A stretch of DNA of 64,000 nucleotides from JAJECS01 sp965262745 (GTDB taxonomy: Bacteria; Chloroflexota; UBA11872): NCBI GenBank assembly GCA_965262745.1, contig OZ253558.1, forward strand, positions 248,001-312,000, read 5' to 3'. The notes under the pieces are model-generated. The model saw only the letters and a program-made list of their open reading frames with translations. It was not told the DNA's origin and did no database searches. The position numbers were made by a program, and so were the translations under genes. Positions within the stretch are counted from its first letter, which is position 1; each line of letters begins with the position of its first letter. Positions 42,229 through 50,909 of this stretch are shown here, one piece after another.

Positions 42229-43818
42229 ATGCATCGTCCCTATGATGACTGGATCGTGACGCCACTACGCCGACTGTTCAGCTTTCGTCCCGCCGTTCGA
42301 GTCTCGCCGCCGGTGATGGTGGCCGGCTTGGCCCTGGTCGTGATTGCGGCGGTCTATGCCCGCAGCCTGGACAACTATTTCCAATCAGACGACTTCGACT
42401 GGCTGTACGCCTACGGCCTGCACGCGGCGGAGACGGGCACGGTGCGCGCTGTGTTTGCACCGCCGGACCCGGCCGCCGTCGATCCGGCGGATCCTTTCAG
42501 TTGGAATTACCGTCCGACCACTGCCCTTCTTGTTAACGTGCTCTTCCGCCTGTTCGGGGTAGGCGCGCCGGCTGGATATCACGCGATTCTGATCGCGGGG
42601 CATCTGGCGGCGTCAGCATTAGCAGGCGCGCTGGCCGGCCGCCTCACGCGCCGTGCTTGGGCTGGCGCGGCAGTGGTGGCGGTGTTTGGGCTGCACTTCG
42701 CCAATGTTGAGACGGTGGCGTGGTTCGGCTCGATCGCTGAAGTCGTAGCCGGCGTGCTTGGGCTGGCGGCAGTCCTCGCGTTTCTGCAATTCCGTGAAAC
42801 AGGCCGCGCCCGCTGGGCGTGGACCGCGATTGTGGTGTACGGCCTGGCGCTAGGCGCCAACCCCACCGCAGCGCCGATCATCGGGGTGTTCGTGCTGGTG
42901 GACGTCTGGCGCTTCGCTCGCGGCGCCGGCCGCAGTTGGTCTGCGCATTGGATATACGTGCCGCTGATGGCGCTGGCGGGCGCATACCTCGGCATTGAGG
43001 CCGCTGCCCTTAGCGTGGCGGCCGGGAGCGGCGGCTACGGGTACGGTGTCGGCCCGCACCTGCTGCTGAATGCCCTTTGGTACCCGGTTGTTCTCGTTGC
43101 GCCGTTTACCGAGCCGGAGTTGTTCGATGTCCACCGCGCGCTCATGTCTGTACTCGATGGGACCGGGTCACTTGCTGATGTAGCGTCGACCGCGCAATTC
43201 GTGCCGGTGCTTGCCGCACATCTTGCTGTCATCGGCGCGGCTGGTTGGATTGCGGTGCGCGGTCCGGGATGGGCTCGGGTGGCGGCCGGCGCCGCACTGG
43301 GCCTTCAAGCGCCGTTCGTGCTGCTCGGCGGGACGATGTTTCACTTTGCCTATCTGCCTGCTGCTTTTGTACTGACCCTTGGCGTCGCCGCGCTGGTGGG
43401 CATTTCGCGCGCGATGGCCGGACAGCTTGCGTGGCCTCCGGCGGTGGCCGCCGGACCGTTGGTCCTTGCCGTGGGTCTTCTGGCCTGGCAGACACATGGC
43501 CGTCTCGACGACTGGGAATTCGCGGCCGGCCTCAGTCATCGGCTGGTGCAGAGCGCCCACGCCGAGCTGGGCGATTTGCCTGCGGAGTCGACCATCATTG
43601 CCGGAGAATTGCCAAACACCGTCAACGGCGCCTATGTATTCCGCGAGGGCTTTCCGGCAGCGCTCAGGGTCACGTACGGCCGTTCCGATCTCACGGTCCA
43701 GACCTTCAGCCGGCCGGTCGTCATGCGCTTGATGTCAGAGTCCGACGCCGGCGACGGGCGGTATTTCCTAACTTACGAACCATCGGCCATGGCGCTTCGG
43801 CTGGCGACTCGCCGATAG
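42229..43818 (+). CDS. GT-C type membrane glycosyltransferase-like protein
   Basis: The ATG at 42229 opens 529 residues; the frame is open further upstream but that part lacks coding character. After one transmembrane segment (VMVAGLALVVIAAVYA) the first loop has FQSDDFDWLYAYG, an acidic pair placed as the catalytic loop of GT-C enzymes. NYRPTTALLVNVLFRLFGVG follows, a feature of O-mannosyltransferase-like proteins. About ten more membrane segments precede a soluble tail ending AMALRLATRR. It probably uses a polyprenyl-phosphate sugar donor on the outer face of the membrane (family inference). The last 280 bp recur, about 88% identical, at 45.5 kb. Confidence 0.75.
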   Translation: MHRPYDDWIVTPLRRLFSFRPAVRVSPPVMVAGLALVVIAAVYARSLDNYFQSDDFDWLYAYGLHAAETGTVRAVFAPPDPAAVDPADPFSWNYRPTTALLVNVLFRLFGVGAPAGYHAILIAGHLAASALAGALAGRLTRRAWAGAAVVAVFGLHFANVETVAWFGSIAEVVAGVLGLAAVLAFLQFRETGRARWAWTAIVVYGLALGANPTAAPIIGVFVLVDVWRFARGAGRSWSAHWIYVPLMALAGAYLGIEAAALSVAAGSGGYGYGVGPHLLLNALWYPVVLVAPFTEPELFDVHRALMSVLDGTGSLADVASTAQFVPVLAAHLAVIGAAGWIAVRGPGWARVAAGAALGLQAPFVLLGGTMFHFAYLPAAFVLTLGVAALVGISRAMAGQLAWPPAVAAGPLVLAVGLLAWQTHGRLDDWEFAAGLSHRLVQSAHAELGDLPAESTIIAGELPNTVNGAYVFREGFPAALRVTYGRSDLTVQTFSRPVVMRLMSESDAGDGRYFLTYEPSAMALRLATRR

Positions 43819-44047
43819 ATGGAGCCGCGCCATCGATTGTGGCGGCAGGCTGGCCATTGTCGGATGAGCCGGGCGCTTGGCGCGGGCCAGCCTAATCACG
43901 CCAACTGGCTCTCCCGGATACGAACGCGCAAGCGATCGTTGGCGTCGATGCGCCTCGGGCGCTGTGAGGCCACTGCTGTACCCTCGGCATCCATGCGCTC
44001 CACCCAAGCCATGATGCGCGCCAGCGACTCTTGACGTGCTGACCCCT

Positions 44048-45466
44048 ATGGCTCAAGTTCGGCTTTGGCGACTGGCGATATGGGCTGGAAGGCTGCTGCT
44101 TTTGGGAGCGGTGGCATTCTGGTGGGGCGCGGTCGTTATTCCGCAACTCTTGCGCTTGTTGTTCCCCGAGCTGCTGCCGGCCGGCGCCACTCCGTGGCAG
44201 CTGCACCCTGACCAGGAGGGCAACGTTGCGAACGCGGTCTCCGCGGCAGCGTTGTCAACCATGGCGTCACTTGCCTTGGCGACGGCCGTCCGCAACGGTT
44301 GCCGGCGGGCCGGCTGGATCGCCATTGGCGGCTGGGCCGCGCTGGCGGCAACCGGGGCGTATCTGGCCTGGGAAGAGGTTGTCGGGTTTCACACAACGCT
44401 CAAGCCTGCGCTCTCGGACGACGTGATCAGCCGTGTCGAAAGACCGTTTCTCTGGCCGTTGGTGCTGAGCCCATTGATCGTCGCGTTCGTCGTTGTGATG
44501 GGGGTTTTTGTTCGCAAAGAGTTGCGTCATCCGGCAGTGCGGGCGCCATTTGTCCTCGGCCTCGTTGCCTGGCTGCTCGTCGTTGCACATGAGGTGAGCT
44601 ATCCATTTGTCTTCAAGGGTCGCGCCGAATTGCTGGAAGTCGTAATCGAAGAGACCTTCGAGTTTGGCGGGACTCTGCTGTTTGGACTGAGTGCCGCCAT
44701 AGCTTTGCGAAGTGATAGGGCATCGCAGATCCGGCTTGGGATGTTCACTCGCCGCCGTATGCCCACGTTGCTATTCGGGACGATGGCTGCTGTGGCCGTG
44801 CTCGCCGGCCTGGCGGCCGTGTTCGTGTTCCGAGCACCGCTCATCGATGCGCGAGCTCCAGGCACGTGGGCCAACACCTTCGTGATAAGCCTCGACGACC
44901 AAGAGGCCGTCACCCAAGAAATTCGCATGCCGGCGGCGCCAGTCCGATTCCTCGATCTCCGCCTTTCCAACTGTGCACGGAGCGGTCCTTCGGCGACGGC
45001 GGCAGTGCGCGTCACGGAATCCGGGGTGACGTATTCGGTGCTTTCGGAAGGCTCGGTGAAGGTTCCCGTGGGGGATTGCCCGCGGTGGCACTCAGTTGAA
45101 CTCTTGCCACCGCTCACGGCGACTGAAGGCCAGCGGTTAGTGGTGCAGGTCGTAGCGGATGTCGAGCAGGGATCAGACGTAGGGATCGGCGCGACGAAGA
45201 ATCGCTATGCGGCAGGTCGCTTGTGGGTGAATGGTGAGCCCGCCTGGCCGGACCAAAACCTTGAATTCGCGGCCTATGGTGCGGCGGAGCCTTCGGCGAG
45301 CAAGTTCCACGGGCTCTGGCGCCTGTTCCGATCTGATTGGCGCTGGCCAGTCCTTGCCGCGGACCTTGTCATCTCGCTGACGCTAATCACGCTTATCCCG
45401 CTGCTCCTCGCAGCAAGCGTCTACTCGCGGCGACCCCGGCCGAGTCGTTTTCCGCACACCAACTAG
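44048..45466 (+). CDS. Polytopic membrane protein of unknown function
   Basis: ATG 44048 (or GTG 44036) gives about 472 residues. Seven or so hydrophobic segments occupy residues 10-280, including LLLLGAVAFWWGAVVI and PLVLSPLIVAFVVVMGVF. A soluble, beta-rich domain follows (about 285-430, with FLDLRLSNCARSG and RLVVQVVADVEQGSD), then a last membrane helix (VLAADLVISLTLITLIPLLL). The shape suggests an envelope protein with an extracytoplasmic jelly-roll-like domain. I recognise no family. Its stop at 45466 directly abuts the duplicated 3' end of the upstream glycosyltransferase, so the locus was rearranged here. Confidence 0.7.
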   Translation: MAQVRLWRLAIWAGRLLLLGAVAFWWGAVVIPQLLRLLFPELLPAGATPWQLHPDQEGNVANAVSAAALSTMASLALATAVRNGCRRAGWIAIGGWAALAATGAYLAWEEVVGFHTTLKPALSDDVISRVERPFLWPLVLSPLIVAFVVVMGVFVRKELRHPAVRAPFVLGLVAWLLVVAHEVSYPFVFKGRAELLEVVIEETFEFGGTLLFGLSAAIALRSDRASQIRLGMFTRRRMPTLLFGTMAAVAVLAGLAAVFVFRAPLIDARAPGTWANTFVISLDDQEAVTQEIRMPAAPVRFLDLRLSNCARSGPSATAAVRVTESGVTYSVLSEGSVKVPVGDCPRWHSVELLPPLTATEGQRLVVQVVADVEQGSDVGIGATKNRYAAGRLWVNGEPAWPDQNLEFAAYGAAEPSASKFHGLWRLFRSDWRWPVLAADLVISLTLITLIPLLLAASVYSRRPRPSRFPHTN

Positions 45467-45759
45467 ACAAGCTGTGGTCGCAAAGCCGTAGGTTGCGCCG
45501 ACTGCGGGACGGCGATCTGCCGGCGAGATCGACGGTGATTGCCGCGGGTCTGCCCAACACCGTCAACGGCGCCTTCGTATTTCGCGAGGGCTTTCCGGCA
45601 GAGCTCGGGATCACGTTTGGCCCTTCCGATCTCACGGTCCAGACGTTCAGCCGGCCGGTCGTCATGCGCTTGATGTCAGAGTCTGGCGCCAGCGACGGGC
45701 GGTATTTCCTAACCTATGAACCGTCCGCCATGGCGCTTCGGCTGGAGACTCGCCGATAG
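45467..45759 (+). pseudogene. Duplicated 3' end of the 42.2-kb glycosyltransferase gene
   Basis: The frame reads GLPNTVNGAFVFREGFPAEL, SDLTVQTFSRPVVMRLMSES and AMALRLETRR, matching residues about 430-529 of the intact gene. The nucleotide similarity (about 88% by eye) continues past the stop through GATGGAGCCGCG and GTGGCGGCAGGCT. There is no start of its own; the in-frame ATG at 45337 lies inside the preceding gene. It is a leftover of a tandem duplication followed by deletion, or of replacement of the upstream part. Confidence 0.75.
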
Positions 45760-45791
45760 ATGGAGCCGCGACGTCGACGGTGGCGGCAGGC

Positions 45792-47357
45792 TCATCCGGG
45801 CCTGAACTCGAGCACGGTGACCACCGTCTTGGCCCCGGGGCGTTCGAATGCGGCTACCGGCGTGAATTCCGAGTTCAGACGGAGGAACTGCGCTCCGTCG
45901 TCCTGATCGCCGTTTATCAGCGCGTAGACAGGGACGTTGTGTCCCCGCCAGTCATCCGCAACACCGCCAGCGGGATGGCGAATGCGGTTCTCGATGTGCA
46001 CGGCCAGGTCTGTTCGTTTCCGGAGTGCAAGGGCTGCAAGGTCTCTGGGCGCGCCGATCACGTGGTTGGTGAGCACGATGGCGGGGCCAGGCTCTGCGGC
46101 TGTTGTGTCGGCGATCCATTGCAGGGCGTCTACCTGTCCAAAGCCCGCTGACCATTCTTCGATGTACTGGGCGCGGTCGTCGTCGGGCAGAGCGGCGCTG
46201 GTCGGCGCCGCGACGATCAGCGAGGCCGGAATAGCGAGCGAGAGCACGACGGCAGCGGAGGCTCCAACGGTCCATGCGGACGCCAAACGTCCATGGTCGG
46301 CGCGGCGAAGCCTGAGGCCCATCACCGCAATCGCGCGTGCCGTCAACAGGGCGAACGGAACGAGCGTGAACAGCACGTAGCGGGAATACAGCGTCGATCC
46401 GAGAAAGGCGTAGAAGGCTAGCCAAAACACCAGCACGGACCAAAGCCACCAGTCTTCGCGTCGGCGCGTCACGAATGGGAGGACGAGCGCAACGGCGCCG
46501 GCAACGAGTGAAGCGCCCGGCAGGTAGGCGAGCGCCCATTCCCCCATTTGGGCCAAGTTCTGAACCCACTGATCCATTGGGATTTCTACAAGCCGGTCGG
46601 GTGTGAGCACGAACCCCGGCGCGCGCTGAAGCACCTGCCCTGATTTCGGGGCCAGCAGAAGTGCGATGCCCGCGACGATCGGGGGCACGGTGCAGAGCCC
46701 CAGCGTCGCTAGCCGACGCCTGGGTGTGACCTGGCTGGCGAGCATGATCCCGGCAATAGGGACGATCAGGAGCAGAGCGCCGTTGAGCTTGGTCCAGAAG
46801 GCGAGCGCGACAACGGTGCCGGCACCGAGCGCGCTGGGCAGATGACCGCGGGCCGCGGGTACCGAGAGCAACCAGGCAAGCGCGGCCAGCATCACGATCG
46901 GCACGTCCGCCAAAGCCAGACGGCCCGCGAAGATGAGGGCCGGCGAGACCGCGACGATGGTTGCGGCGACCGCCGCCGGCCATGCCCCGACGAGGCTTCG
47001 ACCCGCGTGGTAGACAAACGCTACGGTCAGCACACCGCTAAGGGCCGCGACGAGGCGTCCGGCGAGGATCGGGTCGTCCAGCCAAGTGTGCACGGCCGCT
47101 GTTGCCCAGATGAACACCGGGGTCTTCCAGTCCTCGGTCATCGAAAGCCACAGCGTGTCCGGCGACGGCGATTCGGCAAGGCGGGCCGCCCAGCGGACGT
47201 GGACGGCCTCGTCGATAAATGGGGGGAAGGCGTCAAGCCGCACGAGCAGCATGACGGCGCTCACCGCGACTGCGGCAATACCGACAGTTTGGGGCGTGAT
47301 CGCGCTCCACTGATCAGGATGCAGGAACCTGCGCAGTCGCGGCCGTGCCAGGTTCAC
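45792..47357 (-). CDS. ArnT/PMT-like GT-C glycosyltransferase
   Basis: This 521-residue polytopic protein uses GTG 47357. The first loop has FPPFIDEAVHVRWAARLAE, with the acidic pair of the PMT_2/ArnT family, followed by TEDWKTPVFIWATAAVHTWL. The next membrane helices carry RLVAALSGVLTVAFVYHAGR and FAGRLALADVPIVMLAALAW, which fits the family pattern. The last about 80 residues form a small soluble domain. It likely moves sugars from a lipid-phosphate donor to an exported acceptor such as the many secreted proteins encoded here (inference). It is convergent with the glycosyltransferase cluster before it. Confidence 0.85.
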   Translation of the reverse strand: MNLARPRLRRFLHPDQWSAITPQTVGIAAVAVSAVMLLVRLDAFPPFIDEAVHVRWAARLAESPSPDTLWLSMTEDWKTPVFIWATAAVHTWLDDPILAGRLVAALSGVLTVAFVYHAGRSLVGAWPAAVAATIVAVSPALIFAGRLALADVPIVMLAALAWLLSVPAARGHLPSALGAGTVVALAFWTKLNGALLLIVPIAGIMLASQVTPRRRLATLGLCTVPPIVAGIALLLAPKSGQVLQRAPGFVLTPDRLVEIPMDQWVQNLAQMGEWALAYLPGASLVAGAVALVLPFVTRRREDWWLWSVLVFWLAFYAFLGSTLYSRYVLFTLVPFALLTARAIAVMGLRLRRADHGRLASAWTVGASAAVVLSLAIPASLIVAAPTSAALPDDDRAQYIEEWSAGFGQVDALQWIADTTAAEPGPAIVLTNHVIGAPRDLAALALRKRTDLAVHIENRIRHPAGGVADDWRGHNVPVYALINGDQDDGAQFLRLNSEFTPVAAFERPGAKTVVTVLEFRPG

Positions 47358-47456
47358 GTCATCCGCCCCGCGTGCTGTCCATCGGCAACGTCGGCATCCT
47401 AGCGTCGTGCGAGGCTCTTTCGGTGCGATCGTTGGCGGCTGGTCCGCTCAGCCGCC

Positions 47457-47726
47457 ATGCTCGAAGTGTGGCTTGAGGGCGCCGGATTTCCAGGCGGCGA
47501 GCCGATGCACGAACGTTCACACCTACAGCGGCGTGATGATACCGGCACATTCCAATGCCCTCGCGGCGGTTCTAGTGGCGTGGCGTTGCACGTCTTCGAG
47601 GTCATGCACGAACCGCGACCGGTGTCGCAGGAGTTCAAGCGCTTGATCGATGTCGTCGTGGGGAGTCTGGCCGCCTTTGCAACGGCCTATGGGTCAAGAC
47701 CGTACGATACGCACGCTGAAGCCTGA
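47457..47726 (+). CDS. Small hypothetical protein
   Basis: An 89-residue frame starts at ATG 47457. Its C-terminal half (HVFEVMHEPRPVSQEFKRLI followed by DVVVGSLAAFATAYGSRPYD) has a credible amphipathic helix composition, while the N-terminal half is less convincing. No ribosome site stands out and overlapping frames on the other strand are also open. I do not recognise it. It is the only candidate gene in the 417-bp gap between the glycosyltransferase and the peptidase. Confidence 0.3.
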   Translation: MLEVWLEGAGFPGGEPMHERSHLQRRDDTGTFQCPRGGSSGVALHVFEVMHEPRPVSQEFKRLIDVVVGSLAAFATAYGSRPYDTHAEA

Positions 47727-47774
47727 CTGAGCTCCTGCGCGCGGCCTGCCGTCGCGCGCCGCCGTCTGGAGACG

Positions 47775-48896
47775 ATGTTTACGATGACCACGCCATCCGT
47801 CCCTGTCGCCATCGACCACGACCGCTTGCTCAAAATATTCATCGACATCCTCAGCGTCGATAGCTACTGGGGCAACGAGGATCGCGTGGTGGCGATCCTC
47901 CGGCCGATGCTGGAGGAGATTGGCGTGGTCTGCACGCGCGACGAGATCGGCAACCTCATCGGCAAGTGGCCGGCAAAGGGAAAGCAGACGGCGCCGATCA
48001 TGCTCAATGCCCACATGGACACGGTGCAGCCCACGCCGGACATGCGGCCGGTGGTCAAGGCGGACGGCGTCTACTCCGACGGCTCCAGTGTGTTGGGAGC
48101 GGATGACAAGGCCGGCGTGGCCGTCATCGTCGAAGCCGTGCTCGCCGTCCACGACGCGGGGCTGGATCACGGACCAATCGAGCTGGTCTTCACGGTCGGC
48201 GAGGATGTGGGGCAGTTCGGCGCCGACGCCTTCGACCCGAACGATATCGACGCACGCGTGGCGTTCGTCCTCGACGCCGGCGGACCTGTCGGCGATTTGG
48301 TCACGCAACAGGCCGGCTCATATGGATTCGAAGCCGTCTTCCACGGCAGGGCCGCGCACGCCGGCATCGCCGCTGGGGACGGGATCAACGCCATCGCCAT
48401 GCAAGCGCGCGCGGTGGACAACATGCCGCTGGGGAAGGTCGATGACGTCACGGTCGCCAACGTTGGCGTCGTGTCGGGGGGGCAGGCGGCAAACATCGTG
48501 CCGCCGGAGGTCAAGCTCGTGGGTCAGGCCCGCAGCCTGGATCAGGAGGCGCTCGACCGGCAGATGGACGCCATGCGCGGAGCCTGCGAGGACGCTGCGG
48601 CGGCATTTGGCGGGCGCGTCGACTACACGCAGCGAGGCCGGTTCAAGGCGACGCAATTTGACGACGGCCATCCGGCAATTCAGCTGGCCGACCGTGCCAT
48701 CGCCGCCGCCGGTCTGGAGCCGCGTCACATCTCGACCCACGGCGGCAGCGATGCGCAAAACTTCAACGAAAAGGGCATTGCGACCGCGATTCTGTCGGTC
48801 GGCTACATCGACGTGCACTCCACCGCCGAATTTATGCCCCACGACGAGTTGCGGCGCCTCACCGACGTGACCGCCCAGCTGATCCTCCACGCGTAG
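47775..48896 (+). CDS. M20-family metallopeptidase (PepT/ArgE-like)
   Basis: This 373-residue protein starts at ATG 47775 or 47784. The zinc-binding His-x-Asp lies in MLNAHMDTVQP, the bridging Asp in VLGADDKAG, and the catalytic Glu in TVGEDVGQFGA, where the usual Glu-Glu pair is Glu-Asp. A further metal Asp is in VLDAGGPVG and the last His in STAEFMPHDEL. The dimerisation domain lies in the middle (GRAAHAGIAAGDGINAI). It probably removes N-terminal residues from small peptides or deacylates amino acids. The next gene follows after 36 bp in the same direction, so the two likely form an operon. Confidence 0.88.
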   Translation: MFTMTTPSVPVAIDHDRLLKIFIDILSVDSYWGNEDRVVAILRPMLEEIGVVCTRDEIGNLIGKWPAKGKQTAPIMLNAHMDTVQPTPDMRPVVKADGVYSDGSSVLGADDKAGVAVIVEAVLAVHDAGLDHGPIELVFTVGEDVGQFGADAFDPNDIDARVAFVLDAGGPVGDLVTQQAGSYGFEAVFHGRAAHAGIAAGDGINAIAMQARAVDNMPLGKVDDVTVANVGVVSGGQAANIVPPEVKLVGQARSLDQEALDRQMDAMRGACEDAAAAFGGRVDYTQRGRFKATQFDDGHPAIQLADRAIAAAGLEPRHISTHGGSDAQNFNEKGIATAILSVGYIDVHSTAEFMPHDELRRLTDVTAQLILHA

Positions 48897-48932
48897 CAGC
48901 CCAATGGGTCGCACTGACGCTAGAATCCGGCA

Positions 48933-49700
48933 ATGGCGCTAACACTCGCCTATAACACGCTCGACTACGGGTCCACGCCGGACCTGGCACGCATGCTCGG
49001 TGAACTCAAAGAGACCGGCTGGGATGGCTGGGAGGTCCGGCAGCCGCTCGACTGGCTTGGCTCCGCCGAGCGCGTGGCCGCCATTTCCCAGGAGGCCGGG
49101 CTGCCGGTGGCGGGCGTCTGCGGGCAGGGCTGGAACTTCGTTGACGACCCGGTTGTATTTGAAATCAACTGCCGCCGCATCGAGTTCGCGGCCGCCGTCG
49201 GCGCGGACGCCTTCGTGATCATGGCGCCGGACCGGCCCGGGGATCGTCCGCCCTCGGCCGAAGAAATCAACCGCTTCGCCGCGTCGGCTGAGGAGCTGCG
49301 CAAGTTCGGCGCCGACCAGGGCACGACGGTGGCCTTTCACTTTCATACGGCGCAGTTGGTGCATACCGAGCGCGAGATTCGGCAGGTCCTGGACGCGGCG
49401 CCTGATCTCAAGCTGTGCATCGACGTGTCGCACGCGCAGCTCATCGGATGGGACGCTCACGCGTGCCTGCGAGAGCTCCGCGACCGGCTGGCTTACGTGC
49501 ACCTGCAGGACTACCGCGCCTGGCGCTACGTAAACATCGGGGCTGGCGACCTCTTTCCCAGCATTTCCGCGATCTTCGATACCCTTGACGACATCCAGTT
49601 CGACGGCTGGGTCGTCTGTCACGGCGGGCACCTCACGGATGATCCGCCGCACGAACGGGCGCGAATCTCACGCGAGTACCTCCGCGGCATCGGCCGGTAG
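48933..49700 (+). CDS. Sugar phosphate isomerase/epimerase (xylose-isomerase-like TIM barrel)
   Basis: The 255-residue protein begins at ATG 48933. The barrel pattern is clear: GWDGWEVRQPLDWLG (strand 2), GLPVAGVCGQGWNFV, GADAFVIMAPDRPGD, TTVAFHFHTAQLVHTERE (metal His and Glu), LKLCIDVSHAQLIGW (metal Asp and His) and LAYVHLQDYRAW (His-x-x-Asp). These residues fit the AP-endonuclease-2 / IolE-type epimerase family, which uses a divalent metal. The actual sugar is not evident. It is co-directional with and close behind the M20 peptidase. Confidence 0.85.
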   Translation: MALTLAYNTLDYGSTPDLARMLGELKETGWDGWEVRQPLDWLGSAERVAAISQEAGLPVAGVCGQGWNFVDDPVVFEINCRRIEFAAAVGADAFVIMAPDRPGDRPPSAEEINRFAASAEELRKFGADQGTTVAFHFHTAQLVHTEREIRQVLDAAPDLKLCIDVSHAQLIGWDAHACLRELRDRLAYVHLQDYRAWRYVNIGAGDLFPSISAIFDTLDDIQFDGWVVCHGGHLTDDPPHERARISREYLRGIGR

Positions 49701-49736
49701 CTCTCCCTGACCGTGCGAGTCGCGGGCATGGGGCAT

Positions 49737-50909
49737 TCAGCGAGTGAGGACCGCTCGCAGTCGCCAGATCGCCAGCGCGTAGAACGCCGCCGCGTATCCG
49801 AGCAGGATGCCGAGAAAGGGCAGCACGTCGCCGATGCCGCCGTCGTCGCGAACCAGGGCCTCGAACGCTTCCAGCGCCCAGGCGTGCGGCGTGATGTGGG
49901 CCGCGGTCCACACCCCGGGGGCAAACAACTCCATGACGTACAGCGGCAACATGCAGCCGCCGAGCGCCGCGGTGCCGAGTCCCAGGAAAACCCCCACCGG
50001 CGCCGCCTGCTGGTCGTTGCTGAACAGCGCTCCCATGAGCATGGCGGCTCCGCTGCCGACGAGTCCAAATGCAACCACGATCAGGATGGCGCTGAACGGG
50101 TCGCCCCAGCGCACGCCAAACATCAGCATCGTGCCCAGCATGATGTACACGCCCTGCACGATCGCTACGGCGAAGCGCCCAAGCCCCTCACCGAGCAGGA
50201 TGGTGCGCACCGGTGTGGGCGTGGCGAACATGCGGCGGGCGATGCCCAGCCGCCGCGTCTGAACCAGCGCGGCCGACCCGGCAAGCGAGGTGAGAAACAT
50301 GAACAGCATGAGTTGCTGCTGGGCGCCGAGGTCGAACTGCCCCCAACTGGCACGGCGGACGGACGGCTCTCCGGCAACGGTCGTCGCGACCTGAACGCCG
50401 CCGACTTCGTCCGCAACAGCGGCCGCTTGAGCCAGCGCCTGGTCATAGGACACGGCGCTCTCGTCAGAGACGAAGGCGGCGATGCGCGGCAGCGCCATTT
50501 GCTCCGCAAGAATCGCGTCGATGGTGCGACGAATGCTCAGCGAATCCTGGCCTGGGCGAGCGATGAAATCGATCTCCACGGCGTCGCCGGCGCGGATGGC
50601 CTCGTCGTAGCCGGACGGGATGATCAAGCCGGCCTCCAGCTCGCCCCGCTCGACGGCGCGAATGACGGTGTCGCGATCATCGTGCCGGTGAACCACGAAC
50701 GCCTCGTGCGCCTCCAGCGCCTCGACCATGGCCGTCGCGAGATCGCCGGACCCAGGAACCACCAGGCCCACACGCAGATCGAAGCCACGTCCAAATACCG
50801 AGCCCAGCACCAGGATGAGCAGCATGGGGAGGATGAGGACGAAGAACACGTTGGCGCGGTCGCGCGTGAAGCGACGCAGGTTCGACGCGGCGATTGCGAG
50901 CGCCTTCAT
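49737..50909 (-). CDS. ABC-2 type exporter permease (second subunit)
   Basis: 390 residues from ATG 50909, which forms an ATGA overlap with the preceding permease. One N-terminal membrane helix (VFFVLILPMLLILVLGSVFG) is followed by an extracytoplasmic domain of about 130 residues and then five helices (LMLFMFLTSLAGSAALV to ILLGYAAAFYALAIW). This is the ABC2_membrane_3 plan. RRLGIARRMFATPTPVRTIL is the coupling region. It pairs with the homologous permease and the ATPase upstream to make an export pump, probably for a drug, lipid or small hydrophobic molecule. Confidence 0.9.
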   Translation of the reverse strand: MKALAIAASNLRRFTRDRANVFFVLILPMLLILVLGSVFGRGFDLRVGLVVPGSGDLATAMVEALEAHEAFVVHRHDDRDTVIRAVERGELEAGLIIPSGYDEAIRAGDAVEIDFIARPGQDSLSIRRTIDAILAEQMALPRIAAFVSDESAVSYDQALAQAAAVADEVGGVQVATTVAGEPSVRRASWGQFDLGAQQQLMLFMFLTSLAGSAALVQTRRLGIARRMFATPTPVRTILLGEGLGRFAVAIVQGVYIMLGTMLMFGVRWGDPFSAILIVVAFGLVGSGAAMLMGALFSNDQQAAPVGVFLGLGTAALGGCMLPLYVMELFAPGVWTAAHITPHAWALEAFEALVRDDGGIGDVLPFLGILLGYAAAFYALAIWRLRAVLTR

